A stretch of DNA of 31,985 nucleotides from Chara braunii (Eukaryota; Streptophyta; Charophyceae; Charales; Characeae). The stretch spans positions 707,083 to 739,067 of the forward strand of contig BFEA01000266.1 of assembly GCA_003427395.1 (NCBI GenBank), read 5' to 3'. This document shows, in pieces, positions 9,369 through 18,399 of this stretch. The first letter of the stretch is position 1. Every line of letters begins with the position of its first letter. The notes beneath the pieces were generated by a model that saw only the letters and a list, made by a program, of their open reading frames with translations, did not search any database and was not told where the DNA came from. The position numbers and the translations under genes were made by a program.

Positions 9369-10175
9369 CTGGCAGTAGTTTACAAGAATGGACATCTCTA
9401 TGTAGCTGACTTCTATTGCTAGCATTAACTAGATGAGTAGTTATTATTATGATTATTATTATTTAAAAAGCCTTCCACGATGGAGATCCGAAAAAAGACG
9501 AATTTGTGGGCCAAGGTCTCAGGCTAAAGCAAGACAGTCCGAGTTCGACGGACGCTCGGGAAACAGCCATATATCAGAGACAAGACTCACATTCCACAGT
9601 GAAAAACCGCGACTTACAAATAAAAGCAACGATACACCCAGATAGGCTTGAAAGGAACCAGGCTTCAGCATTTTGAAGCAAACAGGCAGACAGACACGCA
9701 ATGAGACAGCAACACAAACACACAAAGGCACAAACACACGGGGACAATACGAAGAGAGAGACACAAAGAGACACAAAAATACACAGGAAGACACAGACAC
9801 ATGCACAGAGAGAAAAGAGGAAAGGAATACTTACCTGATCGCGTTGGATCTCCGCCCCTGCAGGTCGGGTGACCAGTCCCAGAACACAGCTCACCCTTAG
9901 GTTGATTGTACCAAATCAGAAAGGTAGGTAGTATACGTTCAATATTATTATTAGTAGTAGTAGTATTGTTGTTGTGTTACTATTATTATTGTCATTATTA
10001 TTATTATTTTTTCCGTTGTTTATTATTATTACTATTTTGTTTTATTGTCAAAACGATTAACTCTTACATACCTCGCCAACTTATCATTTGAAAACGCGTT
10101 GGCTTGTAAGATGCTTGAGGCAGCACCCACCATCGTCTGCCTGACTTTTCTCACGATACTTCCATCGTTTGGGTG
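9369..10175 (-). CDS. Candidate fragments of a spliced gene (unresolved)
   Basis: Three strong 5' splice sites lie on the minus strand: CAG/GTAAGT after 9369, CAG/GTAAGT after 9835, and GAG/GTATGT after 10,072. Short open segments precede each. Positions 9425-9369 encode 19 residues (MLAIEVSYIEM...NYCQ), 9894-9835 encode 20 (MSCVLGLVTR...IQRDQ), and about 10,175-10,072 encode a hydrophilic stretch with VRQTMVGAASSILQANAF. The first two end in phase 0 at the donor. Acceptors are less clear (TCTAG at about 9434, CCTAAG at about 9902). No family is recognised, and I cannot show that these belong to one transcript. Confidence 0.25.
9940..10040. repeat. (TTA/TTG)n microsatellite
   Basis: Imperfect trinucleotide repeats of TTA, TAG and TTG. 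A smaller (TTA)n lies at 9436-9462. Confidence 0.85.
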
Positions 10176-10334
10176 AGCAAAATTGGTAAAAATACCGGAT
10201 AAAACATAGATATATGAATTTCTACATTTCTTCCTTTCGTATGTGTGTATGTGTGTGTGTGTGTGAGAAAGAAGAGAATAACTTTTTATCTGCGGAATAA
10301 ACAATGCATCAGCCAATGACCAATCTCGCGGCAA

Positions 10335-11545
10335 AATCTCTCTAATCGTGTGCCGTTGTTTTGTGTGCGCGGTTAAATGCGCGATCGTGCGTGTGTGTCC
10401 GACAGCGTCTGTTTCTTTTTGGGTCTCTTTATGTCTGGACGTTCCCTTGCTCTTTTCTTTGCCTCTTTACTCTTTGGCTTGTATGCAAGAGGCATCCACA
10501 TCAGACGATTAATACCGTTAGATACATTAACGATTGACCTACAATAGTGGCCAGTACGGCCTTTCTCTACAAAGATTCCTCAAAAAATTAAAAGGAGAAA
10601 GCGTCCTTTGCGAGAACATCCATTGAAATAAAATTTGAACGATTCGTCGTCGTTCTCTTCCCTTAATTGCATCGTCGTCTTCCTCTTTTTTACGCTCTTT
10701 TTGCCTACAGTCTGATCTATTGAACATAGTCTCAGCATGGTTCCAGCCTGGTCTCAGCGTAATCACAGCCTAGTTCTCGATAGGAAAGAACTTGAAAGAC
10801 AACACTCTGTTTTTTCTCGTTTTCGTTTTTGAAAAATAAAAACTGCGATAATGCAATCACTAATTACGGTAAAGATACAGTTACATCAGATCAAGATAGT
10901 TGTATATGGGGCAATTCACTTTTGCCAGAGGTTTGAACGCACAGTCTGTCGGGATTGCGGGACAGATTGGTCTGAGTAAAGTGCATAATTATTCTCTATC
11001 TGTTTTTTAGCAATTTTTTTTTTTGACTTTTCCCTTTTATAAAACGGGTTCTTATGACCCTAGCTTCATTTCCATTCTAAGGAGCATTTCGTACTTTTTT
11101 ACTGTTGTTTTTTCCAACACACGCACAGATCTATCAGTTACACATAATTACAAAACTCTACAGATAGACAAATTCACGGAGATACAAATCCACAAACAGA
11201 CAAATATATAGACAAAAAAAGAAAAAAACAAATCTCCAAACACAAACGAAAGAAAAAAAAGTAAAGAGGATAAATATTTAGATACACAGATTAGATCTAC
11301 AACATCTGCGCTATGGATACTTAGTTTATTTCTATATCTATCTTTATCTCTCTCCGTGTGGTGTTGCAACTTGAAGTTGCTAACTTCAAAATATTCATAG
11401 TAACTATAGAAAAAACATCTTTGCAATTAGCCTCATGAATTTTGATTAATCTTTTTTAAAAACCTCATATATATAATCCCAAAACTCGTGAATGAATTGA
11501 TCTTAATTTATTTGTTATATACATTGATTTAGTTACTATATATGC
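10335..11545. other. No gene seen; composition shifts toward AT
   Basis: ORFs are at most 92 codons and unrecognised. The second copy of the 50-bp dispersed repeat lies at 11,200-11,248. From about 11.4 kb the sequence becomes strongly AT-rich, and it stays so to about 16.7 kb. Confidence 0.4.
11200..11248 (+). repeat. 50-bp dispersed repeat, copy 2
   Basis: See the copy at 6503-6552. Similarity stops abruptly at both edges. Confidence 0.75.
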
Positions 11546-11663
11546 TTGGTGTATTGTTTATATTTTTCTTGTTTTGATAAAAAAGCAGGAGTGTTAATCT
11601 CATATTCAAAGAGTCGAAGACAATACAAGTTTCATTTTTTGAAATCTTCTTCGGAAATCAAGC

Positions 11664-12071
11664 ATGGATCTTCCTTCAAGCACAGGAGCAAGATATATTC
11701 GATTCTACCCTTCAGCCGGAGCGCCTTTTTTTTATCCTGTGCTTCGCAATTATTACCCTCGAAACGTCAATACTCCACCGAATCCGTTCATACCATTGCC
11801 AGAGATTTTGCCCGGATTTTTCATCGTCTTCTCACGGATAGTTTATAGTATTGTCAACAATCCGATAGTTGCATCATCATTGGATGATTTTTTCGTCATA
11901 GATCCTTTCTGTGCAATTCTAATACCGTTTTCGCTTTTCGTTCTCCGCTATAATCCAATCGAAGTTACGAGAGCACAATATACATATCATTTTGAATATA
12001 ATCTCGTGCTTAATAACAATCATCTTTTTGAATTTTTACGACATTCCGCATTATTAATCTTTCAAACGAAA
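11664..12071 (+). CDS. Hypothetical ORF, 135 aa
   Basis: The ORF begins MDLPSSTGARYIRFYPSAG and continues with a Pro/Asn/Tyr-rich segment, then becomes Phe/Ile/Leu-rich (residues about 50-95) in a way that looks more like AT-rich intron or intergenic sequence than a membrane segment. The first 50 codons have balanced composition and may be an exon. The ATG context (AAGCATGG) is acceptable. No family is recognised. Confidence 0.3.
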
Positions 12072-12172
12072 TAATATTTCATATTATCGAATAGGATGTT
12101 GCTATACGTAAACTATCACATTCATTTTTCTCATGTATTATTCTTTCTTTAATCACTTTCAACGGACGTCCA

Positions 12173-12663
12173 TTGCATTCTTTATCTTATGGAGCAACAG
12201 AAATGTACGATGAACGTGTTACAGAATACGTAAGAGTTAATTGTACCAACTTTAGAGTTGTTTTTTATTCATTCACACTTTGCTTATGTACATTCATTAC
12301 TATTTTATCAACAAATTTATCTCACTTAAAAGGAATTGCTTTGCGACAATTTTTCATCAACCATTCATACGATTCAATTATATTAAATTCGCTTGTTAAC
12401 CTCAGCCAACATCTAATTTTTGCTTTTGCTCACAACGAGAACAACAATCCTGTTTTCTTTCTGAATGGTTTCTTTGGGGATCTTGACCATGCTTTTATTA
12501 CATAATCAATCGTCTTACTAATTGTCCTTCGCTGTAATCGTATTTTCCTACTCATCCTGTTTATCAACCACCGCCGTTTAACCAATTTCGACGTGTACTT
12601 AGAGTTGATGATGGAACGGTCGATTCGGCCACTCTCACACTTCAATCGTCTGGAAGAGATTAG
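12173..12663 (+). CDS. Hypothetical fragments, possibly exons
   Basis: One frame runs 12,173-12,505 (110 aa), with a hydrophilic start and end (HNENNNPVFFLNGFFGDLDH) and an Ile/Phe/Leu-rich middle. A good donor GTAAGA sits at 12,230, and a consensus branch point TACTAAT at 12,516-12,522. A different frame from 12,553 to the TAG at 12,663 encodes HPVYQPPPFNQFRRV and RVDDGTVDSATLTLQ, which looks like a real C-terminal exon. A spliced gene is therefore more likely than the ORF as it stands, but I cannot fix the exon borders. Confidence 0.3.
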
Positions 12664-13100
12664 ATAATGTTTTTAGACATTTTTTAAATTCGTCCATCAA
12701 TTATCATCAATTTGACAATTTCAATATGCATTTATAAATACTATGAATATACATAGTCATAAATCCAACATGGTTCACTAAGCTATAGATAATATGTCAA
12801 TTGTTATAGACAATAAAAACATATATTTATCATAGTTGTCTTTGTAATTTTTTTTTATCAATACATTAGTGACTAAATCTTGTGATCTCTTTTCGCAACT
12901 GATCACATTCTTTTTTTTAGTATACATTTTAAAATACATTTGTATATTTCATAAACAATCTTCGTTTTGTGATAATAATTTCCAATCTCTATACAATTTG
13001 AATTTGTGATGCTGATTTTTTTCTTTTTTTTTCTTTTTTTTCTTTTTTTGCTCAAAGATTTTAATCCTTTTTTTTTTTTTAACGACAATTTGATGTTTGA
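12664..13100. other. AT-rich intergenic, poly(T)
   Basis: No gene is seen. Interrupted poly(T) at 13,017-13,081. Confidence 0.6.
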
Positions 13101-13102
13101 AA

Positions 13103-13240
13103 TTTCAGCCTCCTGATGAGTCGGTGAAACTCTGACGAAACAGTTTGTCATAGCCCCTCGTTTGTTGTCCTCTTCTCTCTCTGTGCCTACGGTTTACCGG
13201 GCAGTTCTATTTGTGACGATATATATAATAATGATTTAAA
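13103..13240 (+). repeat. Repeat carrying a hammerhead ribozyme-like core
   Basis: This is the better-preserved copy of the family also seen at 9012. It contains the full conserved hammerhead core described at 13,113-13,149. The repeat ends in GTTCTATTTGTGACGATATA. Hammerheads of this compact kind are known from Penelope-like retroelements, plant retrozymes and some satellite DNAs. No reverse transcriptase is visible nearby. Confidence 0.65.
13113..13149 (+). ncRNA. Hammerhead ribozyme-like motif, type I order
   Basis: CTGATGA (13,113-13,119) is followed by stem II, GTCGG (13,120-13,124) with CTGAC (13,132-13,136), including one G-T wobble and a 7-nt loop. Then come GAAA (13,137-13,140) and a minimal stem III, ACA with TGT (13,140-13,148). 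C13149 sits at the expected cleavage position, preceded by GT. All core nucleotides of the family consensus are present in order. I could not find a convincing stem I between sequence upstream of 13,113 and downstream of 13,149, so activity may need a dimeric form or may be lost. Confidence 0.5.
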
Positions 13241-13557
13241 ATATATATATATATATTAATCATCTTGATTTTTTTATTTGTTTTTAGTGCATTGTTTTTG
13301 CAAAAAAATAATTAAAAAAATCCATAAAATATAAAACATATATAAATTAAAAAAAAACGTAAATAGATATCTTTCATATCTTCCGATTGTTCGAACCAAA
13401 CCTATTAATAACTTGACATTTCTTTTCTTAACTTCACATTACTCGTTTTTATTTTTTTTGCTCTCTTCTAATTTTTTTCATATTTTATATTATCTATAAT
13501 TTTTTATATATTACATAAAACATATATATAAATTGTTTTTTATACAACTTTATTATA
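13241..13557. other. AT-rich, no gene
   Basis: It includes a short (AT)n at 13,238-13,256 and a TATA-like CATATATATAAAT at about 13,521-13,533, roughly 45-55 bp upstream of the next ORF. Confidence 0.5.
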
Positions 13558-14390
13558 TTGACACATACTACATTAATAATGGAAAAGACAAATAAAAAAC
13601 AAGAAACACCAGAACAACGAGAAATACGATTAGCAAAACGACGTGCAGCAGCTCGTTTACGTAAACTTAATGAGGATAAAGAAACTCGGAAAAAACGCTT
13701 AGCATATGACGTCGCGTGGCCTGGACAAGCAAGATTAAAAAATCGAAAAATATGAATTCAACACCATCAAATACTAGTTCATTCAACATATCTCCTATAC
13801 AAGATCATCATCATAATAGTAAAAAAAAAAAAAAAAAAATTGAAAATGAAATATGATATAACGCAACAAAAACTCGGTTAGGAATGAAACAATTAGCTCG
13901 TAAAAAAACACTTCCTTGCATACAAAACACAAAAACAAATATATTATCAAATTCAAATTTGACCATTATAACATCAACAAATGATAGTTTAAATATCTTT
14001 TAAATCTCTCCAATTACGAATAAACCAATAAAACACATACGTCTAAAAACTCTTGCATGTATGCGCCATCACCAAACAAATAACATTCCTTCTTCATTAT
14101 CGATATCTTTAAATTCACAAACGGCTATAAACTCTTATAAACCAATAAAACATATTTGTCTAAAAACTCTTGCACGTACATGCAATCAGGAAACTAACAG
14201 TATTGCATCTTCATCTTTCATATCTCCGATCTCACAATCAATAAAAAATCAAATCACAAAAAATATACTACAAAAATTGAATCATGTACAATTGGTAGAA
14301 AAAAAATGTTGTGTTTGTGACGAATTAGCATTACAAATTTATATTCACAAACGATTTAGCACTACTTGTTTTTCAATCGCATGGAATTGA
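13558..14390 (+). pseudogene. Decayed Helitron-like ORF with STPR repeat and CxxC motif
   Basis: The first 66 codons (likely start 13,579) encode KQETPEQREIRLAKRRAAAR followed by RLRKLNED. This is the arginine/glutamate-rich STPR-type repeat, about 1.5 units, seen at the N-terminus of many animal and fungal Helitron-like replication proteins. A frameshift near 13,755 moves to a frame reading MNSTPSNTSSFNISPIQ. That frame continues through an in-frame TGA (about 13,854) and a TAA (about 14,000) to a C-terminal KKCCVCDELALQIYIHKRF, resembling the CxxC element that follows in those proteins. A 115-bp internal duplication gives KPIKHIRLKTLA and KPIKHICLKTLA. No Rep or helicase domain follows, so this is a broken fragment. 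The family assignment is inferred from motif style only. Confidence 0.45.
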
Positions 14391-14433
14391 ATAATACCCT
14401 AATTCCTAAAAAAATCATACAAAACATTAAATC

Positions 14434-14445
14434 ATATATATAAAT
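14434..14445 (+). promoter_or_regulatory. TATA-box-like element
   Basis: TATATATAAATA is followed by a pyrimidine-rich leader (14,465-14,533) ahead of the 216-codon gene. In such AT-rich DNA it can occur by chance. Confidence 0.35.
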
Positions 14446-14605
14446 ACCCACACATTTAATATAAAACTTTTTCTTTACTCCCCCTTTCCTTCAATTTTTC
14501 CCTCTATCTTGCATCCCTTCCTTCTTTATTCCTATGCCATTTATATATATTTTTTTCTTCTTCTATACAAATAATAACTCATACTTTTTCTTATGTATCC
14601 AGACT

Positions 14606-15256
14606 ATGGCATCTGGAACGTCATACGCCCCAACACAAGCTGCCGACTCGAACGCTTCAAATCCCAAGCGCCAAAAAGCTAGCATGGAAGACATACTCAA
14701 GGCAACGAGGAGCTTACGAGAAAAGAAACGTGCAAAGACACACATCATTCACATGTCAACTTCTGAGTTACGAGATTTCATCGAGGAGCTAAAAATTACG
14801 GGACCAAAACCCGCAGGATCTGTGCAAGTGACAGAAACTGGATATCTTGTACAATTCAAATGGCGCTGGGCAAGAGATACACGTGTCATAGACATGATAC
14901 TAGCTGACATAAATCAAGAAAACGAAGTCGATGACATACATTGGACATTAACAAACGTTCACGGCAACACACAAAACGACCTATTGTCGCTTCTACGCAA
15001 ATGGACGGTCTACGATTATGACGAAGAGCTTACACTGTCGGCGATCGGAACGCTGATTACGTTCAATCGAATCAACATATGGAACGACAACGAGTGTCCC
15101 TGTTTTAATGCAAATAGAAGATCGATGGAACCTGTTCCATCAGACAGAATTACACAGCAACACATATATTCGACATCGAACGAGCATTTGTCTTCTGCAC
15201 ACAATTTAATTACAAGTACTACAAACGCTCGAGAAGGTGCAAATTCAGCTACATAA
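14606..15256 (+). CDS. Hypothetical protein, 216 aa, intact
   Basis: This is the most convincing gene in the window. The ORF stays open from 14,534, but the 24 residues before 14,606 are a Phe/Tyr/Asn run encoded by the poly-pyrimidine leader. The ATG at 14,606 (ACTATGG, G at +4) is therefore the better start. The coding part is clearly more GC-rich than its flanks, which is typical of real genes in AT-rich DNA. Residues 1-25 are Ser/Ala/Asn-rich with PKRQK at 20-24, a possible nuclear signal. Residues 27-60 look like a charged helix (SLREKKRAKTH at 36-46). Residues 75-150 are a compact mixed alpha/beta-like segment with FKWRWARDT (84-92), RKWTVYDYDEEL and INIWNDNECPCF (147-157). The last 55 residues are polar and probably disordered. 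There is no signal peptide or membrane segment. I do not recognise the family; a capsid-, Gag- or transposon-associated protein, or a lineage-specific gene, are all possible. Confidence 0.65.
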   Translation: MASGTSYAPTQAADSNASNPKRQKASMEDILKATRSLREKKRAKTHIIHMSTSELRDFIEELKITGPKPAGSVQVTETGYLVQFKWRWARDTRVIDMILADINQENEVDDIHWTLTNVHGNTQNDLLSLLRKWTVYDYDEELTLSAIGTLITFNRINIWNDNECPCFNANRRSMEPVPSDRITQQHIYSTSNEHLSSAHNLITSTTNAREGANSAT

Positions 15257-15283
15257 ATGATAAGCTAAAAATATTTTATCATT

Positions 15284-15512
15284 TATACCAAAACCCAAAA
15301 ACATAATATATGACAAACAACAAAACATTTCCCCCTTCCTTTTCTTTTCTTCCTTCATATTATAATAAATACCACAAATATACAAAAAAATACAGATTCA
15401 ACTTCATAAATAACAACAAGATTCATTTTTGTCACTTACACAGAAAACCAAAAAATATAATAAATAACAAACAACTGAAAATTACTTCCTTCCTATTTTT
15501 TTTATTCTTTCA
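15284..15512. repeat. Diverged ~150-bp tandem duplication downstream of the gene
   Basis: ACCAAAACCCAAAAACATAA then GACAAACAACAAAACATTTC with CTTCCTTTTCTTTT (from 15,288) aligns with GAAAACCAAAAAATATAATA then ACAAACAACTGAAAATTAC with CTTCCTATTTTTTTT (from about 15,441). It probably represents duplicated 3' flank. Confidence 0.55.
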
Positions 15513-15797
15513 ATTTCTAATAACTCTAACAACTATAAAATATATTCTCCAAATCAACAAAATTTATCTCAAATACCCATCTTCTCTGCCACTCCTATTA
15601 ATTACATTTGCTTCTTCTTTCATATAAATTAATTAATAATTATTAAAAAAAAATCCACATAGAACAATCAACCCAATCAATCTCTCTATTTGCATTGTCT
15701 TTAATCATTTTTTGATTGCTTCAAACGAACGAATGTTTTTTTTATATCTGTGGTTTTATTTTTTGCAGGTATCGTCTATATCTGATCTTCGTATACA

Positions 15798-16139
15798 ATG
15801 TCAACTCTTCATCGTTCTTTCAACGATCTTCATACATATTTACAACAACACAACCAACAACACGAATTCCAAATCGACGAAGAATGAATTATTATCTCTT
15901 ACTTCGCATATCACTCTACAACTTCTTTATCATTATATATTTTCCTAGCAGATATCACACCCTCAACAACAAATTCTCAAAATATATGTATTGCCATCAT
16001 CAATAACATGATTTGCCTTTTGGAAACACCTCATCCTATAACAAGAATTCTACTAACTAATACCACTCATCATAGATACATTTCCACAACCATTATCGCT
16101 TTCAACGCATCATTTGTTTTAACATATATCCTTAACTAA
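15798..16139 (+). pseudogene. 113-codon frame interrupted by one TGA
   Basis: An ATG at 15,798 opens MSTLHRSFNDLHTYLQQHNQ and QHEFQIDEE, then a TGA at 15,885-15,887. The same frame continues for a further 83 codons to the TAA at 16,137, including ADITPSTTNSQNICIAIIN and MICLLETPHPITRILLTN. A polypyrimidine stretch and TTTTTGCAG (ending at about 15,769) just upstream resemble a 3' splice site. Options are a broken gene, a spliced exon with the rest being chance, or recoding. No family is recognised. Confidence 0.3.
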
Positions 16140-16180
16140 CAAAAATAATACGTGCCTCGTTTGTCCTTCTTTCCTATTTC

Positions 16181-16312
16181 ATGGCAGATCAAAAAGGTTT
16201 TCAACAACACACTGAAAAATCAACGACTACATGCACATCGCAATGGAAGGCGAACCAAGCTTGCATCACACGAAAACGATCGACATCAAACGATATATTT
16301 TTTTTTTTATGA
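16181..16312 (+). CDS. Small hydrophilic ORF, 43 aa
   Basis: The ORF begins MADQKGFQQHTEKSTTT, is Gln/Thr/Lys-rich, and ends in a poly(Phe) run from a T tract. Its composition resembles the 216-aa protein (polar, balanced codons). It could be an exon, with the T tract belonging to an intron or 3' end. No family is recognised. Confidence 0.2.
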   Translation: MADQKGFQQHTEKSTTTCTSQWKANQACITRKRSTSNDIFFFL

Positions 16313-16790
16313 GATGTAACCAAGACAAGTATACAAGCACAATGATTACTGGTTAGAGCGGGGAACAAACAAACCGCTCAAATGGTTTATGGCGAGATGA
16401 GGATCTTTCCAGAGGTTCTGTATGGTTTTCTTTGATATTAGTTCAAGACATAATATTCGACTTCAGAAATTCGACCAAAAACAGATAAGAACTTTATACC
16501 GACATAAATATATACTGATACATGAATAAGATAAATAAGATGGGACGTCAGATACACTGTAGAAAGAATGAAGTAACGACTGTATAGTGTACGATAGGAT
16601 AAACTGTATTCCTACATTGTATAATAGAATAAATTGTAAATGAATCACAGTACGGTTGAGATGGTTAGAGGAAATAGGTTTGTTTGAAATAGTAATCACC
16701 TACGCAAATACTGAGATAATGCCTAGGAAACAGATGACTTTGTTGTCTTGCTTTTCCTTTTGGCCTTTAGATCTTTGTTACAATACATAA
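16313..16790. other. No gene seen
   Basis: A 31-bp diverged tandem duplication lies at about 16,579-16,641 (GATAGGATAAACTGTA and AATAGAATAAATTGTA). Nothing else is recognised. Confidence 0.4.
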
Positions 16791-16875
16791 TATAGAGCCT
16801 ATGATGTCACTGATGCTCGGGTCTCAGAAGGTAGATAGCATTGGTTGCGGACGGCGCTAGCCAAGGATGTCTTTC

Positions 16876-17160
16876 TCAGCCCTTGGTGACCACAAAGTTC
16901 ATGTGAAGAACACCAGACCCGTTTCCGGGGTTTAAAATAATCTTCTCTGTAAAAAAAATAAAAATAAAAATAAATTGAGTTCCTCCTGAGAGGCTATATA
17001 ACAATTGCAAGCAGCGACACTACGGTGACAATAGGAGAACATCCATTGGTGATGGGGACACTACTGTATCCATGGTAATCTTGGTTCGATAAATGTTGAC
17101 ACCATTGAAGATCCAACAGTTAGACAGTTCAAGCATCCTTGCCACACACAGTTTTAAAAT
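16876..17160 (-). CDS. Two candidate exons on the minus strand
   Basis: On the minus strand TTATTTGCAG (a good 3' splice site) ends at 17,161. It is followed by 46 sense codons, including VARMLELSNCWIFNGVN and TMDTVVSPSPMDVLL, up to a TAG at 17,020. A second good acceptor, a T tract followed by ACAG, ends at 16,947. It is followed by AAGATTATTTTAAACCCCGG, which in one frame reads KIILNPGNGSGVLHMNFVV then TKG and stop at 16,876. A GTAG donor at the end of the first segment would allow a ~75-bp intron, but joining there selects the other frame. These read like genuine exons of an unidentified gene, or of its pseudogene. Confidence 0.3.
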
Positions 17161-17189
17161 CTGCAAATAAAGATCAATTCCCAGCAATC

Positions 17190-17440
17190 ATTGCTTGTTC
17201 CATTTTTATTTTTTATTTTTTTTATTTTTTTTTTTCTACCCGCCTAACCACCCAGACCACTTTCCACAAATAGCTCATTTTTTCCTTTTCACCACTTCCA
17301 ATAATGTATCTGCCCAAAAAACATTGCTTGTTCCATTTTCTGTTTTTTTTTTTTTTTACTACCCTGCCAACCACCCAGGGCACTTTCCACTAACAACTCA
17401 ACTTTCCACACAGAGCTCAATTTGCAACACGTGCCCCTGC
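17190..17440. repeat. 133-bp tandem duplication with poly(T)
   Basis: ATTGCTTGTTCCATTTT starts at 17,190 and 17,323. Each copy continues with a T-rich tract, then CCAACCACCCAGGGCACTTT or its variant, then a CTCA. Confidence 0.8.
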
Positions 17441-18236
17441 TCATGGGTGCAACTCCCGCATGTTCCCTCGTTGGAGGCTTGAGCACGTATGTACCTGCTA
17501 TGGAGTTCGCGTTTTTTTTCTCAATCCATTAGCGTTTTTTTTTTTTTTTTTTTTCATGCATGACTCTTTGCATACTGCTCTCTCTCTGCACTTCACAGCG
17601 TTAGTGAATGCTGATTTTTTTTGTTTTTTGAATCCCTCTGGGTTTTTGACTAGTTTGATTGCTGTTTTGCTTCTAGACCAAGGAATACTGTTAACTGTTT
17701 CGATTGCTGGTTAGGCTCTCCTTGCAGCCCGGACGCCAGATCCTTCTCCCGGCATTGTAATGTAATTGTACCGTAATTGTTTTTGGTACCTTTTGAACAA
17801 AGTGCAGTGGGTATAACGGATACTCATTTCTGGTTGACTTTTGTTTTGTGTCTACAGCCCAGCCTTGCACCCGCCCGGAGTAGCAGGGAGCAAGCTTGTG
17901 GCTATTGCTATTTTGTAAGGGACGTCGGACCCATTTCTCGGCATTGTTAAAAAGACAACCTTAAAAAAAAAAAAAAAAAAAAAAAAAAACCAATATCCAG
18001 GCTTCTCCGTCAACCAGAACCAAAAAAAAAAAGACGAAAGTCACTTGCACTACACGAAGACAGTGAAACCCGGACCCCTTTGTTTTTTTTTTCCTTATAA
18101 TATTCAACCGGCGTGATAGATACAAGTTATTCGCCCTAGCTATTCGCAAGCTTTGAGCGTCGCTTCGCCGCTACAACTGCTTTTCTACTTTACCCTGGCT
18201 GCGCCCCCACGCTCTGCGTGGCACAGTGGACCTGCA
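17441..18236. other. No gene; poly(T), poly(A) and short direct repeats
   Basis: Poly(T) lies at 17,534-17,553 and poly(A) at 17,963-17,989. CTTCTCCCGGCATTGTAA (17,741) and CATTTCTCGGCATTGTTAA (17,932) are a pair of diverged direct repeats about 190 bp apart. The second is followed by the poly(A), so a retroposon end is possible. Confidence 0.45.
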
Positions 18237-18350
18237 CCGTTTTGATTTTGAAGTCTCCAACTCAAGGACAACGGCCTCCTCGGCCTCCCACGCGTTTCGA
18301 TTTGAATTGTCCAACTCAAGGACTGCAGTCTCCTCAGTCTCCTAAGGGCA
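18237..18350. repeat. 54-bp tandem duplication
   Basis: Two diverged copies share CGTTTYGATTTGAA, CCAACTCAAGGAC and CTCCTCRGYCTCC. Confidence 0.7.
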
Positions 18351-18389
18351 AAAAAAAAAAAAAAAAAAAAAAAAAATCTCCTAAGGGCA
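18338..18389 (+). mobile_element. Poly(A)-only insertion with 13-bp target-site duplication
   Basis: TCTCCTAAGGGCA at 18,338-18,350 is repeated exactly at 18,377-18,389, with nothing but A between them. This is the expected product of LINE-type target-primed reverse transcription truncated within its poly(A) tail. It could also come from slippage-mediated duplication, but an exact 13-bp duplication flanking a homopolymer fits retroposition better. Confidence 0.65.
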
Positions 18390-18399
18390 GCTACCAGTC

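Noticed and set aside
16340-16400. tRNA D-arm-like GGTTAGAGCGG
   Set aside because: The remainder does not fold as a tRNA; no B box in place.
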